This document shows positions 5,601 through 6,277 of a DNA stretch of 6,277 bases, one piece after another (positions within the stretch are counted from its first letter, which is position 1; each line of letters begins with the position of its first letter). The translations under genes and the position numbers were made by a program. The DNA lies in the NCBI GenBank assembly GCA_934394545.1, contig CAKRRG010000112.1:1-6277 (forward strand), given 5' to 3'. The notes beneath the pieces are model-generated. The model had not been told where the DNA came from and ran no database searches. It worked only from the letters and a program-made list of their open reading frames with translations. Source of the stretch: an uncultured Blautia sp. (GTDB taxonomy: Bacteria > Bacillota > Clostridia > Lachnospirales > Lachnospiraceae).

Positions 5601-6277
5601 ATGGATATGAAAGAAAGACTTCAGGAACTGGCTGAGAATGCCAGAGTACGGATTGAGGAATCCGAAGGCCTGGACAAATTAAATGATGTGCGCGTCGCTT
5701 ATCTTGGAAAAAAGGGTGAGCTTACAGCAATCTTAAAGGGTATGAAAGATGTATCACCGGAAGAGAGACCGAAGGTAGGCCAGCTGGTGAATGAAACCAG
5801 AGCAAAAATTGAAAGTCTTCTGGAAGAATCGAAGCAGAAACTGGAAGAGGCTGTGAGAGAAGAGAAGATGAAAGCTGAGGTCATCGATGTTACGCTTCCT
5901 GCAAAGAAGTCAAGAATCGGCCATCGCCATCCCAACAGCATTGCCCTGGAAGAGGTTGAGCGTATTTTTATCGGAATGGGTTATGAGGTTGTAGAAGGAC
6001 CGGAAGTTGAATATGCAGATTACAATTTTACCAAGCTGAATATTCCGGAGAACCATCCGGCAAGAGATGAGCAGGATACCTTCTTTATTACAGATTCGAT
6101 TCTTCTTCGTTCCCAGACTTCTCCTGTTCAGGCACGTACTATGGAGAAGGGAAATCTGCCGATCCGTATGATCGCACCGGGTCGTGTTTTCCGTTCTGAT
6201 GAGGTGGATGCAACTCATTCTCCATCCTTCCATCAGATTGAGGGACTTGTAATTGATAAAAATATCACATTCGCAGA
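5601..6277 (+). CDS. pheS: Phenylalanyl-tRNA synthetase alpha subunit, 3'-truncated by window edge
   Basis: PheS is the catalytic subunit of the alpha2-beta2 class II synthetase that charges tRNA-Phe with phenylalanine in the cytoplasm. The first 225 residues are visible; the full family length is about 340. Residues 1 to about 90 form the Lys/Glu-rich N-terminal helical coiled-coil that contacts tRNA, with the family signature VAYLGKKGELTAILKGM (32-48). The catalytic domain opens with class II motif 1 around HPNSIALEEVERIFIGMGY (110-128) and VVEGPEVE (130-137). NIPENHPARDEQDTF (147-161) and LLRSQTSPVQAR (168-179) follow. Motif 2 is GRVFRSDEVDATHSPSFHQ (194-212), with the Arg expected to bind ATP. 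Motif 3 lies beyond the edge, and pheT is expected next. The gene is controlled by the T-box leader, whose terminator ends about 104 bases upstream. It encodes the enzyme that charges the sensed tRNA, so the circuit is self-consistent. Confidence 0.97.
   Translation, partial: MDMKERLQELAENARVRIEESEGLDKLNDVRVAYLGKKGELTAILKGMKDVSPEERPKVGQLVNETRAKIESLLEESKQKLEEAVREEKMKAEVIDVTLPAKKSRIGHRHPNSIALEEVERIFIGMGYEVVEGPEVEYADYNFTKLNIPENHPARDEQDTFFITDSILLRSQTSPVQARTMEKGNLPIRMIAPGRVFRSDEVDATHSPSFHQIEGLVIDKNITFA

Noticed and set aside
5594..5635. Thirteen-codon frame starting at ATG 5594 as a leader peptide of pheS
   Set aside because: The AAGGAG site is only two bases from this ATG, too close for initiation, and the site fits ATG 5601. 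Control is already explained by the T-box.
78..6233. Minus-strand open frames of 70-107 codons spread along the window
   Set aside because: All but a few edges lie antisense to well-recognised plus-strand genes. Their translations are rich in Cys, His, Ile and Ser, match no family I know, and have no convincing ribosome binding sites.
1..6277. Mobile element, CRISPR array, tRNA/rRNA genes or defence system
   Set aside because: No transposase, integrase, spaced repeats, cloverleaf or defence-type domain is seen on either strand. All the proteins belong to ordinary chromosomal families.

Overview
The window is a chromosomal stretch of a low-to-mid GC, Gram-positive, spore-forming Firmicute, most likely a Clostridia member of the Lachnospiraceae type. 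The pointers are a SpoIID-type sporulation protein, a T-box leader in front of pheS, strong AGGAG ribosome binding sites, A/T-rich intergenic regions and the overall style of the proteins. This placement is an inference; no rRNA is present to settle it. Every gene reads on the plus strand. There are no insertion sequences, phage genes, tRNAs or CRISPR repeats.

Layout, left to right: (1) thrC, threonine synthase, lacking only its first few codons at the window edge. (2) A 293-base gap that is almost filled by a 6S RNA gene (ssrS) with its own consensus sigma-A-type promoter; its 3' end lies about 20 bases before the next start codon. (3) galM, aldose 1-epimerase. (4) A strong Rho-independent terminator whose 3' arm contains the first start codon of the next gene. 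(5) A secreted or membrane-anchored SpoIID/LytB-domain protein, predicted to cleave peptidoglycan in sporulation. (6) A short gap with an extended -10 promoter, then a YihY/BrkB-family membrane protein with a long Lys/Glu-rich tail. (7) Six bases after that gene, a promoter and a complete T-box riboswitch (UUC specifier, UGGU acceptor-pairing bulge, intrinsic terminator). (8) pheS, phenylalanyl-tRNA synthetase alpha subunit, cut off by the right edge.

The genes do not form one pathway. They look like neighbouring housekeeping units, each with its own promoter or attenuator: amino-acid synthesis, a global RNA polymerase regulator, sugar epimerisation, spore-wall remodelling, an uncharacterised membrane protein, and translation. 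The most interesting points are regulatory. The 6S RNA is packed tightly against galM, suggesting a 6S-galM dicistron. The spoIID-like start codon sits inside the galM terminator hairpin, with a possible sporulation promoter in the same 50 bases. The T-box bases match the tRNA-Phe expected from the downstream gene. I found no convincing undescribed multi-gene system.
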